Part shown: positions 18,310 to 26,436 of the stretch, in pieces
How positions within the stretch are numbered: position 1 is the stretch's first letter
Layout of the letters: each line of letters starts with the position of its first letter
Assembly (NCBI GenBank): GCA_038240295.1
Contig: JBBSDW010000001.1
Coordinates: forward strand, 37,674 to 101,673
Direction: 5' to 3'
Origin: JABDDM01 sp038240295
GTDB lineage: Bacteria > Bacteroidota > Ignavibacteria > Palsa-1295
Length of the DNA: 64,000 nucleotides
Made by a program: the position numbers and the translations under genes
Notes under the pieces: generated by a model
What the model saw: the letters and a program-made list of their open reading frames with translations, nothing else
What the model was told of the DNA's origin: nothing
Databases searched by the model: none

Positions 18310-18696
18310 TCAAAGTTTCACGAAGCGAATGAAAAGGTCGTGCAGTACTTTTTCGGGGTCGCTCGTGATTCCCGAATGGCACGGGGACGTTTGAATGATC
18401 GTGCTGCGCGGCGCGACAAGCCAATGAAAGCGCTCGTGCTGTGGGAGTTCGCCGATGGCACCTGCCTCCGGTCCGCCGACACAGATGCGCGGGATCATCA
18501 ATAGATGCTCTTCAACTTCATGCAGATCGATCGTTGGAAATAGCGTCTGAATTCGCGGGGCATCGAGTTCGACGCGCGCAGCCAGATACTTGACAACGCG
18601 CGAATAGACGATCACGCCGACGTTGACGAATTCCTCGCGCTCGACTCGCGGCACTACGCGAACGATCGCGTACTCATACGAGCTTTGCTCGAGCAT
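18310..18696 (-). CDS. DUF3037 protein, partner of a HipA-like kinase
   Basis: 128 residues. The N-terminal YEYAIVRVVPRVEREEFVNV and GVIVYSR are the DUF3037 signature, and the C-terminal LHDLFIRFV also fits. The start lies 23 bases inside the end of the HipA-like gene, so the two are translationally coupled. DUF3037 genes are commonly found beside HipA-like kinases, which points to a two-gene module of unknown job. No catalytic motif is visible. Confidence 0.85.
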   Translation of the reverse strand: MLEQSSYEYAIVRVVPRVEREEFVNVGVIVYSRVVKYLAARVELDAPRIQTLFPTIDLHEVEEHLLMIPRICVGGPEAGAIGELPQHERFHWLVAPRSTIIQTSPCHSGITSDPEKVLHDLFIRFVKL

Positions 18697-19456
18697 TTTC
18701 TGCCTCCGTAAGAAAAATTTCTGATGAACTCACACGTTCGAGTAAGTAGCTGACGTAGGCAGCACGATGCGCATTCACATTTTCAAATCCTGAATCAGCA
18801 GGCAGCCAAACCTCAGGGATCTCGGCAACAATTTGTTCGAGCAATTCTTTGCTTACGATGCCGCGCAAATCAGTATCGGCTTCTTTCAATTGCGAAGCGG
18901 ATTTGAGCAGTACGTGATCTTTGATCTGCGTGAAGGGGCTCTTGCTTTTATCAAGCTCGCCTTTCCATTGGTGATGGAAATAGAGCGATGCACCATGGTC
19001 AATGAGCCATAGATTCTTGTGCCACATGAGCATATTCGCGTTGCGTGCTGTTCGGTCGACATTCGTTGTGAGCGCATCGAGCCAGACGATCCTGGAAGCG
19101 ATCATCGGGTCGATGTTAGAGTTAGCCTTCGGATCGAAGGTGATCGAGCCTGGAAGGTAATCAAGCGCGAGATTGATGCCGGCGCTTTTTGTCAGAAGTT
19201 CGCGAATTTCGTAATCGGGTTCGTTCCGGCCAAGCGCAGGATCGAGTTCAACGAGCACGATCTCTGGAATACGAAGGCCAATTGCTCGCGCCAGTTCACC
19301 GCTGATGATCTCCGCGATCAGGGCCTTCCTGCCCTGACCCGAACCTGTGAATTTTAGCACATACAATCCATCGTCATCCGCCTCGATGATCGCAGGCAGC
19401 GACCCGCCTTCGCGAAGAGGCGTGACATACCGAGTAGCTCTAAGTGTGCGTAACAT
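18674..19456 (-). CDS. HipA-like kinase (HipA_2 type)
   Basis: About 260 residues from the ATG at 19456; an in-frame ATG at 19489 would add 11 residues. YVLKFTGSGQGRKALIAEII holds the ATP-binding Lys and Glu. RIVWLDALTTNVDRTARNAN is the catalytic loop (D..N pattern, as in HipA 'DxxxxNxDRHxxN'), and LWLIDHGASLYFHH gives the metal-binding Asp. It is shorter than true HipA (about 440 residues) and lacks the N-terminal HipA domain and a HipB antitoxin. The partner is instead the overlapping DUF3037 gene. The target of phosphorylation is unknown. Confidence 0.85.
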   Translation of the reverse strand: MLRTLRATRYVTPLREGGSLPAIIEADDDGLYVLKFTGSGQGRKALIAEIISGELARAIGLRIPEIVLVELDPALGRNEPDYEIRELLTKSAGINLALDYLPGSITFDPKANSNIDPMIASRIVWLDALTTNVDRTARNANMLMWHKNLWLIDHGASLYFHHQWKGELDKSKSPFTQIKDHVLLKSASQLKEADTDLRGIVSKELLEQIVAEIPEVWLPADSGFENVNAHRAAYVSYLLERVSSSEIFLTEAENARAKLV

Positions 19457-19522
19457 TCCCCAAATATACCGGATGGAACTGACGAACACCTGTGCAGTTG
19501 ATTAATCGCGCTAAAACCCATC

Positions 19523-19623
19523 GACACCTGACACCCGACACCGGACACCTGACCCCTGACGCCCGACACCTGACGCCCGACACCGGACGCCCGACACCGG
19601 ACGCCCTGCACCCACCCGACACC
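19523..19623. repeat. GTGTCGGG/GACACC-type degenerate tandem repeat
   Basis: About 100 bases built from alternating gacacctg, gacgcccg and gacaccgg octamers (on the other strand, ggtgtcgg/gcgtcagg). It lies upstream of the YfhO gene. A shorter copy of the same family is at 62181-62213. Unit length is about 8 bases with much variation; it is not a CRISPR because there are no unique spacers. Confidence 0.85.
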
Positions 19624-19723
19624 ATTCAGGCCGCCAAAAAGTTGAATCCCAGACGCTTTTGGCTCGTATGCCATTAAAGCCCTGTACCCGACCTGTCACC
19701 GACTTTCTTCGCCCAAGTTTTTC

Positions 19724-22444
19724 ATGGCTAAACAGCAGCAACGTACGAACGCGCGCACGCAGCAGGAGCGCAAGACTTCAACCAAATCTTCTTCACGAAG
19801 CCTTGACGACATGCGCAACGGTTTGCGCACTGGCGACCCAGCCGGTCTGCTTCCTGAAAAATGGAAAGACCTGATCTGCATCGTAGTGATCTTCCTTTCG
19901 CTCATTATCTTTTTTGGGAAGGTGCTCGACAAAGAGCATACGTTCAACGCCGGCGATAACGTCGCAAGCGAAAGCTTTAAGCCATTCGTCGAGCAAGCTG
20001 CCAAAGATGGCGTGAGCGTGCCGCAGTGGATACCGAATATTTTTAGCGGCATGCCGGCTTTTGCTGCGCTCGTGGTGACAGGCGAGCGTACGAATGATAT
20101 CGTTCACGAAATTTTCGACGTGATCCAGCAACTCCCGATGGCGCTCGCCGGCAACAGTGATGCGATGGCGCAGATCTGGCATTATTTCATCTTGGGACTC
20201 GGCGTGTACCTGCTTCTTCGTGTCGGTAGAAAAACTTCATGGCTGCCAGCGCTTTTTGGTGCCTTCAGCACGATGTTCTCGACGTGGATCATTACCTACG
20301 TCATGATCGGGCACAATACGAAAGTGTTCGCAATCATGACGATGCCCTACATCTTTCTCGCGGTTGAAAAACTTCGCGTCGAAAAACTTGGATGGCGCAC
20401 CGCGGTTTTCTGGTCAGCAATCTTAGGAATCGCAGTCCACTTTCTTCTCGAGTCGACGCACATGCAGATGGTGTTCTACATCTTCCTCGCGTTGCTCCTT
20501 TATTTTATTGTTGGACTTGTCACCGATCTCATTCGGAAATCTGGCGTTGTTAGCACGATTCGCGCTGGGGTGATCGCGCTTTGTATGGTCGGTCTCGCGT
20601 TCGCGATGAGTGCGGACAGATATATGGCTACGCTGGGCTATGAGCCTTATTCGATTCGTGGTTCGGCACCGATCGTCGATACAAAAACGGATGCCGCAAA
20701 AAGTGCATCGAGCACTGCTGGTGTTGATAAGACCGGCGGACTCGATTGGAATTACGCAACGCAATGGTCGTTCTCGCCCGGCGAGATGATCACGTTCATC
20801 GTGCCTGCCTGGTTCGGTTTCGGCAAGCTTCCCTATTCCGGCAGTGAATTGAATGTTCCCGAGGGCACACCGGTCCCAACGTATTGGGGTCAAATGAACG
20901 GCACCGACGCCGCGAATTACACCGGCATCGTGGTGTTCTTCCTCGCGCTAATCGGCATTGTCGTGCTCTGGAAACGAGACCGGCTCGTACCCGCTCTTGC
21001 GATCATTAGTCTCTTCGCGCTGATATTATCCTTTGGGGGCAACCTGCCGATTCTGTTCGGGCCGATGTTCCATGCTTTCCCGATGTTCGATAAATTTCGA
21101 GCGCCGATGATGGCGCTCGTTTTGATGCAGCTAAGCTTCCCGATCATTGCTGCACTGATGCTTGAAGAGGTCTATCGCGTTTGGAAAAACCGCGACCGAG
21201 TGGAGGGTCTGCAGCTTGAGAAATATTTCAAGTACGCCATGATCGTCGCTGGCGCACTCCTTGTCATCTTCCTTGTTGGCCGTGGCGGATTCGAAGGTTC
21301 GATCAAATCGAGTATTGCGAAGAGCGGCAAACCTTACGTATCGACTGTCGCTGCGCTGAGCGACCTCGCGGCTTCTACGGCTATGAATGACGCGATGATC
21401 TGCATGTTCATCGCTGCGCTTGCTTGCGGATTGATCTGGTGGTTCGTAAAAAAGCAGTCGATCTCACCGCTTATTCTGGGGCTTGCTATCCTCCTACTTA
21501 CTGTGATCGATCTCTGGCGCGTCGATAGCCGTCCGTTCGATGTAACGACCAAAGCAGACTACGAGAACAATTTCAAAGATCACGATTACGATCAGTTTAT
21601 CAAACAGGATAAATCGCTCTATCGCGTGATCGATATGAACGAACCGATGTCGAACGTGCCGGTAAGTTATGGTTTCCAGACAATCGCTGGTTATCATGCG
21701 GCGAAGATGCGTGAATATCAGGACGTCGTTGATATCACGGGAGACGGCGGCGGCAATGCGATCGTCAATCCGATCATGTGGAATTTGCTGAACACGAAAT
21801 ACATTATCGCGAACGGTGCCGTCTCGCAGGATCAACAGCGGTTTGTACCTGTTTTCCAATCGCGTGAGCCTGCTGCTGCTGGACAAGACGGAAAGCCAGG
21901 CCAGGCGACACTCGTCTGGATGAATCCGCAGGCATTGCCACGCGTGCTTCTCGTACCCAAATATGAGATTCACGCTCCGCTTGATATTCTTCATGCGATG
22001 CACGATGGCACCTTCGATCCACGACAGACGGTGATGTTCGATAAAGAACCAGCGGGACTCGGCACCCTGCCGGGTACGCCCATCGATACGACAAAAGAGC
22101 GCGCCGTCGTGACGAGCTACAAGAACGAATCGGTCGAGATCAAAGCAACCGCTGCGACAGATCGACTCATGTTCATGTCCGACACCTGGTATCCGGACTG
22201 GAGTGCCACCATCGACGGAAAGCCAACCACGATCTACAAAGCCGATTATGCTTTCCGCGCAGTGAAAGTACCTGCGGGCGATCACACGATCAAATTCACG
22301 TTCGAAGATCCGCGATACGCCACTGGCAAAGCGATCTCTCTAACCGCAAACATCCTCGCGATCGTAGGACTCATTGCAGGTCTCGGAAGCGTCCTAACCG
22401 GACGCAAGAAGAAAGAAGTAGTCGTCGAAGACGAGATAGTTTAA
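19724..22444 (+). CDS. YfhO-family integral membrane protein
   Basis: 906 residues. About 13 hydrophobic helices lie in residues 50-640 (starting ICIVVIFLSLIIFFGKVL), with large extracytoplasmic loops, then a C-terminal periplasmic domain and a final helix near residue 885. The order and the loops (GDNVASESFKPF, IPNIFSGMPAF, LLNTKYIIANGAV, YPDWSATIDGKP) fit the bacterial YfhO family, GT-C-fold proteins implicated in glycosylating cell-envelope polymers. Donor and acceptor cannot be read from the sequence. The gene stands alone, followed by a hairpin and then the DUF559 cassette. Confidence 0.88.
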   Translation: MAKQQQRTNARTQQERKTSTKSSSRSLDDMRNGLRTGDPAGLLPEKWKDLICIVVIFLSLIIFFGKVLDKEHTFNAGDNVASESFKPFVEQAAKDGVSVPQWIPNIFSGMPAFAALVVTGERTNDIVHEIFDVIQQLPMALAGNSDAMAQIWHYFILGLGVYLLLRVGRKTSWLPALFGAFSTMFSTWIITYVMIGHNTKVFAIMTMPYIFLAVEKLRVEKLGWRTAVFWSAILGIAVHFLLESTHMQMVFYIFLALLLYFIVGLVTDLIRKSGVVSTIRAGVIALCMVGLAFAMSADRYMATLGYEPYSIRGSAPIVDTKTDAAKSASSTAGVDKTGGLDWNYATQWSFSPGEMITFIVPAWFGFGKLPYSGSELNVPEGTPVPTYWGQMNGTDAANYTGIVVFFLALIGIVVLWKRDRLVPALAIISLFALILSFGGNLPILFGPMFHAFPMFDKFRAPMMALVLMQLSFPIIAALMLEEVYRVWKNRDRVEGLQLEKYFKYAMIVAGALLVIFLVGRGGFEGSIKSSIAKSGKPYVSTVAALSDLAASTAMNDAMICMFIAALACGLIWWFVKKQSISPLILGLAILLLTVIDLWRVDSRPFDVTTKADYENNFKDHDYDQFIKQDKSLYRVIDMNEPMSNVPVSYGFQTIAGYHAAKMREYQDVVDITGDGGGNAIVNPIMWNLLNTKYIIANGAVSQDQQRFVPVFQSREPAAAGQDGKPGQATLVWMNPQALPRVLLVPKYEIHAPLDILHAMHDGTFDPRQTVMFDKEPAGLGTLPGTPIDTTKERAVVTSYKNESVEIKATAATDRLMFMSDTWYPDWSATIDGKPTTIYKADYAFRAVKVPAGDHTIKFTFEDPRYATGKAISLTANILAIVGLIAGLGSVLTGRKKKEVVVEDEIV

Positions 22445-22470
22445 TTTAAGACTTTAGCGCTGCCTATATT

Positions 22471-22492
22471 GGTGCCCACATTCATGGGCACC
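22471..22492 (+). terminator. Hairpin after the YfhO gene, weak terminator
   Basis: Perfect 8-base stem ggtgccca/tgggcacc with a 6-base loop, 26 bases after the stop. Only two T follow it, so termination may be weak. Confidence 0.4.
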
Positions 22493-22510
22493 TTACGGAC
22501 ACGTGCAATC

Positions 22511-22558
22511 CCCCCGCCTCTGAAAGAGGAGGGGGTTAGGGGGTGGTGTGGTTGGGGC
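22511..22558 (+). repeat. Left inverted repeat of the DUF559 cassette
   Basis: 48 bases running from ccccgcctctgaaagagg to gtggttggggc. The reverse complement of 23034-23081 matches nearly every base (a few substitutions and one single-base gap). Each copy also contains its own small palindrome cctctgaaagagg. Confidence 0.9.
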
Positions 22559-22580
22559 AGCACAATATTTGGATTAGCAG

Positions 22581-23006
22581 ATGCGAACATTCAATAGAGA
22601 AGAATTCAAGGATCTTCGCAAATCATTGCGAAACGATGCAACATTTGCGGAGCGCATTTTCTGGTATTCCTTGCGTGGCGCGCAGTTGGATGGTCGAAAG
22701 TTTCGAAGACAGCATGGCATCTTGAATTTCACTGTAGATTTTTATTGTCCAGAAGAGAAGCTGGTGATCGAGTTGGATGGCGACGTGCATGATCTTGAGG
22801 AGGTCGCTGCGTACGATGCGCCAAGGCAGCAGGTTCTGGAACGCATGGGTTGCAAGGTCTTGCGCTTCAAGAACAATGACGTTATCGAGCGAAGCGATGA
22901 GGTGATCGCGACGATCAAACAAACTTGGCAGGGACGCGAGCGCGAGTCTGTTAGGACTACACGAGTACGATCGCGGCGAGTGCGAGACTCAGGCGATTCG
23001 GGATAA
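22581..23006 (+). CDS. DUF559 endonuclease-like protein
   Basis: 141 residues, a DUF559 domain, related to the very-short-patch-repair/restriction endonuclease fold. The family motif is FRRQHGILNFTVDFYCPEEK, then LVIELDGDVH, giving the D...E-x-D catalytic pattern, followed by RQQVLERMGCKVLRF. The last 25 residues are Arg/Ser-rich and unlike the domain. The gene sits alone between two near-perfect 48-base inverted repeats, so it probably moves or spreads as a cassette. No transposase is encoded inside. Its DNA target is unknown. Confidence 0.88.
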   Translation: MRTFNREEFKDLRKSLRNDATFAERIFWYSLRGAQLDGRKFRRQHGILNFTVDFYCPEEKLVIELDGDVHDLEEVAAYDAPRQQVLERMGCKVLRFKNNDVIERSDEVIATIKQTWQGRERESVRTTRVRSRRVRDSGDSG

Positions 23007-23033
23007 TTCGGCAGCCATTGAAATTATTCGGCA

Positions 23034-23081
23034 GCCCCAACTACACCACCCCCAACCCCCTCCTCTTTCAGAGGATGGGGC
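23034..23081 (-). repeat. Right inverted repeat of the DUF559 cassette, also terminator-like
   Basis: Starts gccccaactacaccaccccc and ends tcagaggatggggc, the mirror of 22511-22558. Its end folds (cccctcctcttt / agaggatgggg) and is followed by six T at 23082-23087, so on the plus strand it could terminate transcription of the DUF559 gene. Confidence 0.88.
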
Positions 23082-23089
23082 TTTTTTAT

Positions 23090-23866
23090 TTAAATGCGGC
23101 GCACCACCGTCGCGCTCGCTTGCGCCGTTGGAAAAATGATCATCTCCGCGATCTGAACATGCGCCGGCCGGCCTACTGACCAGATGATCGCATCTGCGAT
23201 ATCCTCCGGCGAGAGCGGTGTAAAACCTTGATATACTTTTTCCGCTCGCTCGGTATCGCCGTGGAAACGTACCTCGGAAAATTCTGTCTCGACCAACCCA
23301 GGATCGATCGTCGTTACGCGAATCGCTGTCTCAACAAGATCAAGCCGCAAGCCTTTCGTGATCGCATCGACTGCATACTTCGAAGCACAATACACATTGC
23401 CCTTTGGATAGACTTCATGTCCTGCGATCGAGCCGATGTTCACAACGTGTCCCCGATTGCGCAAAACCATCCCAGGCACTACAGCCCGCGTTACGAAAAG
23501 CAAGCCCTTCACGTTCGTGTCGAGCATTTCTTCCCAATCTTCGATGTCCCCTTCCTGCAGCTTATCGAGTCCACGTGAGAGGCCTGCGTTGTTTACGAGG
23601 ATATCGATTTCGCGCTGAGCGACAGGCAGGTGCGCGAGTTGTGCAACAACAGCATCCCTATCGCGCACGTCAAGCTCGAAGACGTGAATTTCGGACTTCG
23701 GAAATTCATCCGTGAGTTCAGCCTTCAGTGCATGCAGTCGTTCGATGCGGCGGGCGCATAGAAGAAGCCTCGCTCCTTGTTTCGCAAATTCACGAGCTGT
23801 CGCACGACCGATGCCGCTTGAGGCGCCGGTGATGAAGACGAGTTTATTGGCCAGAGAGAGTGACAA
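23090..23866 (-). CDS. Short-chain dehydrogenase/reductase (YdfG-like)
   Basis: 258 residues, classical SDR. Visible motifs: TGASSGIG at 13-20 (nucleotide binding), CARR after beta-2 (suggests NADP(H)), NNAG at 92-95, Ser146, and Y159-x-x-x-K163. EVYPKGNVYCASKYAVDAIT and the DPGLVETEFSEVRF stretch match the YdfG group (NADP-dependent 3-hydroxy acid/serine dehydrogenases). Cytosolic. The true substrate cannot be told from the sequence. Its ATG lies 9 bases from the stop of the PIN toxin gene upstream. Confidence 0.9.
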   Translation of the reverse strand: MSLSLANKLVFITGASSGIGRATAREFAKQGARLLLCARRIERLHALKAELTDEFPKSEIHVFELDVRDRDAVVAQLAHLPVAQREIDILVNNAGLSRGLDKLQEGDIEDWEEMLDTNVKGLLFVTRAVVPGMVLRNRGHVVNIGSIAGHEVYPKGNVYCASKYAVDAITKGLRLDLVETAIRVTTIDPGLVETEFSEVRFHGDTERAEKVYQGFTPLSPEDIADAIIWSVGRPAHVQIAEMIIFPTAQASATVVRRI

Positions 23867-23875
23867 GGTAGGCGT

Positions 23876-24298
23876 TTATTGGTTTGATTGGCGGAAAGCT
23901 TCTGGAGTCAATAGCGCAAGCATTTCACGAGGACGGAGAATCCCGATTGCATTGCCAACATCGACCGTCAGCAGATCTTTATCACCCGTTACGAGAAATG
24001 TTGCAGCGCTCTTTATTGCCGCAGCAAGGATAAGAACATCATTGGGGTCGCGAACAACAAACTGAACTTCGAAAGGAGGTAGAATTATCTCCCACGAACG
24101 GGACAATGCTGCAAGGAACACTTCAACATCCTCTGGTTGCGCATAAACTTTCGCGATCAGGACCCTTCGGGTTTTGACAAGGATTTGATCGCTTACAATT
24201 ATCCGGTGACTCGTAACCAGATAGTGGACCAATGCACGCGAAACTCCATTTGTGGCGAACGCGGAGATGAGTACATTTGCATCTATAAAAATTTTCAA
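23876..24298 (-). CDS. PIN-domain toxin (COG1569 type)
   Basis: 140 residues. PIN ribonuclease fold: MKIFIDANVLISAF (first Asp), DQILVKTRRVL, VRDPNDVLILAAAI (central acidic pair) and FLVTGDKDLLTV (C-terminal acidic cluster). These metal-binding acids mark a Mg-dependent RNase, usually the toxin of a VapBC-like pair. It overlaps the upstream antitoxin gene by 4 bases, so the pair is coupled. Confidence 0.9.
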   Translation of the reverse strand: MKIFIDANVLISAFATNGVSRALVHYLVTSHRIIVSDQILVKTRRVLIAKVYAQPEDVEVFLAALSRSWEIILPPFEVQFVVRDPNDVLILAAAIKSAATFLVTGDKDLLTVDVGNAIGILRPREMLALLTPEAFRQSNQ

Positions 24299-24528
24299 GA
24301 TACTTCGTTGAAGATATCCTCATCAGTCAAGTAACCCTTCTCGCGCGCAAGTGGGGTTATATAGTCCTCAAATTCCTTGATTTTTTTGAGCAGCAGCTGT
24401 CTTCGTAGAAGATCATTGACGATCTCGGTCGTGCCTCTATGCTCGACACTGCTTTCCTCTTCCAGCAGCGCAAATAAGTCAGGCTCAATGATCACCGTAT
24501 GTTGGATATCCGTTTGGCGTGTACTCAT
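24295..24528 (-). CDS. Antitoxin of the PIN pair
   Basis: 77 residues from the ATG at 24528. The N-terminal half, VIIEPDLFALLEEESSVEHR then TTEIVNDLLRRQLL, has the strand-helix-helix look of a ribbon-helix-helix DNA-binding antitoxin. The C-terminal half (FEDYITPLAREKGYLTDEDI) would wrap the toxin. The frame stays open upstream to 24747, but that extension is the duplicated hmgA tail and not part of the protein. Probably autorepresses the pair. Confidence 0.8.
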   Translation of the reverse strand: MSTRQTDIQHTVIIEPDLFALLEEESSVEHRGTTEIVNDLLRRQLLLKKIKEFEDYITPLAREKGYLTDEDIFNEVS

Positions 24529-24580
24529 ACTCGTTACTACAAAACAGAAATACGGAAAGTTTATTCTTACGTTTTCGAAC

Positions 24581-24660
24581 CCTCTTTCTTCTCCTCCCAG
24601 CTTCCCCAGTGTTTTTCCACTCTGCGACTTCTCGGCTGGCAGGACGATCGTGAGCGGCTG
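24581..24660 (-). repeat. Degenerate duplicate of the 3' end of hmgA
   Basis: About 80 bases match the end of hmgA at 24867-24945 (shared cctctttcttctcctcccag, cttccccagt, ttccactctgcg and gatcgtgag). On the minus strand it reads HPLTI-like and GKLGGEERG, against HPLTI and GSWEEKKEE in the real gene. Beyond this block the two copies part. It lies directly upstream of the antitoxin. Confidence 0.75.
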
Positions 24661-24849
24661 GCAACAGCAGCCTTTCTCATGCGTTAGCAATCGCGTGCTG
24701 GGCGGCATTAGCCTTGTTCGATCATAAAAGACTTTTATCTGCTCCATACAAGTTCTCCCTTTTTGATTCCATCAGTCAGGTAGGCTGGTATGAAAAAGCC
24801 GACACCGTTCAAACGCTTTATGACCGAACAAACGAAGTGTTTCGAATTT

Positions 24850-25992
24850 TTACTTCGGCTGGGTTTCCTCTTTCTTCTCCTCCCAGCTTCCCCAGTATTC
24901 TTTCCACTCTGCGGCCTCGGCGGCGGGGGCGATCGTGAGAGGGTGTCGGGCGTCGATCATCATGGCCATTTCGTTCGTGCGCTTCAGGTTGTTTTGATTG
25001 CGCAGTGCCTTCGGATGCGGGCCGTGATGGATGCCTTGCGGGTGGAGCGTCATCATTGCCGCTTCGATGTTGTCGCGTGAGAAGAAATCGCCGTCGTGAT
25101 AAAACAGCACTTCATCGTAGTCGGTGTTGCGATGGTAGAACGGCACCTTCAACGTGTCCTGATCCTCTTCGATGGGACGCGGCAAGAATGAGCAGACGAC
25201 AAAATTCTCGGCCATGAACGTGGTGTGTACCGGCGGCGGAAGATGCACTCGTGGCGAGATGACTGGACGGATATCGCGCATGTTGATCTTGAACACTGTC
25301 AAGTCGCCGCGCCAGCCGACGATGTCGATCGGATTATAGGGATAGAAGATCGAGGTCCACTCACCCAGGCGCTTGATGCGGATCTCGTATTCTTTGCCGT
25401 TCGGGCCAGGGTCAACATATTCCGTGAACTCAGGTATCGTAAGTGCACCGTTATCATACAGTGCGTGCATACCAATGAGCCCCTTCTGCTCAGGCGTCGG
25501 CGGAAGTATCTCGGAATGCGCTTCGACGTGGACGAAAAAATTATCGGTCGTCGTCGGGACGAATCGATACGTTGTCGCGCGAGGTATGACGATGTAATCG
25601 CCCTTCTCGAAATCGAGCACACCAAAATCTGTTTCGAGTTTTCCTTCGCCTTGATGCACGAAATAGAGTTCGTCACCATCGGCATTGCGATAATAGGCTG
25701 GCGATGCCTCCGAGCGACGCGAGATCGAGATGATCAGATCGTCGTTATAAAGGATCGGGATCGACCATCCATTCTTATCCTTCAGATCGGTCGGTTCGAC
25801 CTTGTTGAGATAGAACGCATGCGGTCGAAGCTTCCCCTCGATGCGTGTCCAGCTCGTGGGTGGATGTGCGTGGTAGAGATGCGACACGCGTCCAAAAAAT
25901 CCTTCGCGGCCGTGCTCTTCCTCGAATGTACCTTCGGGCAAAGCTACGTGCGGCTGCCGCGTCGCGCGGCCTTTCATGATCGGAAAATTCAT
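24850..25992 (-). CDS. hmgA: Homogentisate 1,2-dioxygenase
   Basis: 380 residues, the two-cupin dioxygenase that opens homogentisate to maleylacetoacetate in tyrosine/phenylalanine breakdown. Family features are FGRVSHLYHAHPPTSWT, VHTTFMAENFVVCSFLPRP and FYHRNTDYDEVLFYHDGDFF. GIHHGPHP supplies the last iron ligand, with YHRN and the nearby Glu as the others. It is of the shorter bacterial type, with about 50 residues fewer than the mammalian enzyme. No other pathway gene lies in the window. Its 3' end has a partial duplicate nearby. Confidence 0.9.
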   Translation of the reverse strand: MNFPIMKGRATRQPHVALPEGTFEEEHGREGFFGRVSHLYHAHPPTSWTRIEGKLRPHAFYLNKVEPTDLKDKNGWSIPILYNDDLIISISRRSEASPAYYRNADGDELYFVHQGEGKLETDFGVLDFEKGDYIVIPRATTYRFVPTTTDNFFVHVEAHSEILPPTPEQKGLIGMHALYDNGALTIPEFTEYVDPGPNGKEYEIRIKRLGEWTSIFYPYNPIDIVGWRGDLTVFKINMRDIRPVISPRVHLPPPVHTTFMAENFVVCSFLPRPIEEDQDTLKVPFYHRNTDYDEVLFYHDGDFFSRDNIEAAMMTLHPQGIHHGPHPKALRNQNNLKRTNEMAMMIDARHPLTIAPAAEAAEWKEYWGSWEEKKEETQPK

Positions 25993-26079
25993 ACGCTTCC
26001 TTATATAGGTGATGATCGCTTATGCAAACTTCACTTCGCCCTCTTTGGATTCGTATGTTTGAACTTCGAACATCATCTT

Positions 26080-26436
26080 ATGGATCTCGAATCAATTCGA
26101 TCATTTTGCCTGAGCTTGCCCGGAGCGACCGAGCAAATTCAATGGGAGTCCGACCTTCTTTTTAAAGTTGGCGGAAAGATGTTTGTCGTTACTGGACTTG
26201 ATGCGAGGTTCCGCCATTCCCTCAAATGCACGGCAGAAAACTTCGGAGAGCTCGTCGAACGAGAGGACATTGTTCCGGCGCCGTATCTCGCAAAACACAC
26301 TTGGGTCGTGCTGCGATCGGAGAAAGCCGTTACCACCAACGAGCTAAAGATTCTGATCCGCGAAAGTTACGCCCTCGTGTTCGCGACGCTTCCGAAAAAA
26401 GCAAGGCTCGCAATCGACTCCGAGGCTCAGAGCTAA
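26080..26436 (+). CDS. YjbR/MmcQ family protein
   Basis: 118 residues. MDLESIRSFCLSLPGATEQI then FKVGGKMFV, and ESYALVFATLPKKARLA at the end, are the YjbR (MmcQ) pattern: a small double-wing DNA-binding-like fold of unknown role. I chose the ATG at 26080, where the family begins. The frame is open much further upstream, opposite hmgA, and that part is an antisense shadow. It converges on the MATE gene with a 4-base overlap. Confidence 0.87.
   Translation: MDLESIRSFCLSLPGATEQIQWESDLLFKVGGKMFVVTGLDARFRHSLKCTAENFGELVEREDIVPAPYLAKHTWVVLRSEKAVTTNELKILIRESYALVFATLPKKARLAIDSEAQS

Noticed and set aside
19523..19623. CRISPR array
   Set aside because: Units are contiguous degenerate octamers without spacers, and no cas genes are present.
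24529..24747. Extended antitoxin N-terminus
   Set aside because: It is the duplicated hmgA tail read in frame, followed by a proper ATG for the antitoxin at 24528.
25225..26079. Long open frame running on the plus strand opposite hmgA
   Set aside because: It is Arg/Asp/His-rich shadow translation of hmgA; only the part from 26080 has YjbR family features.
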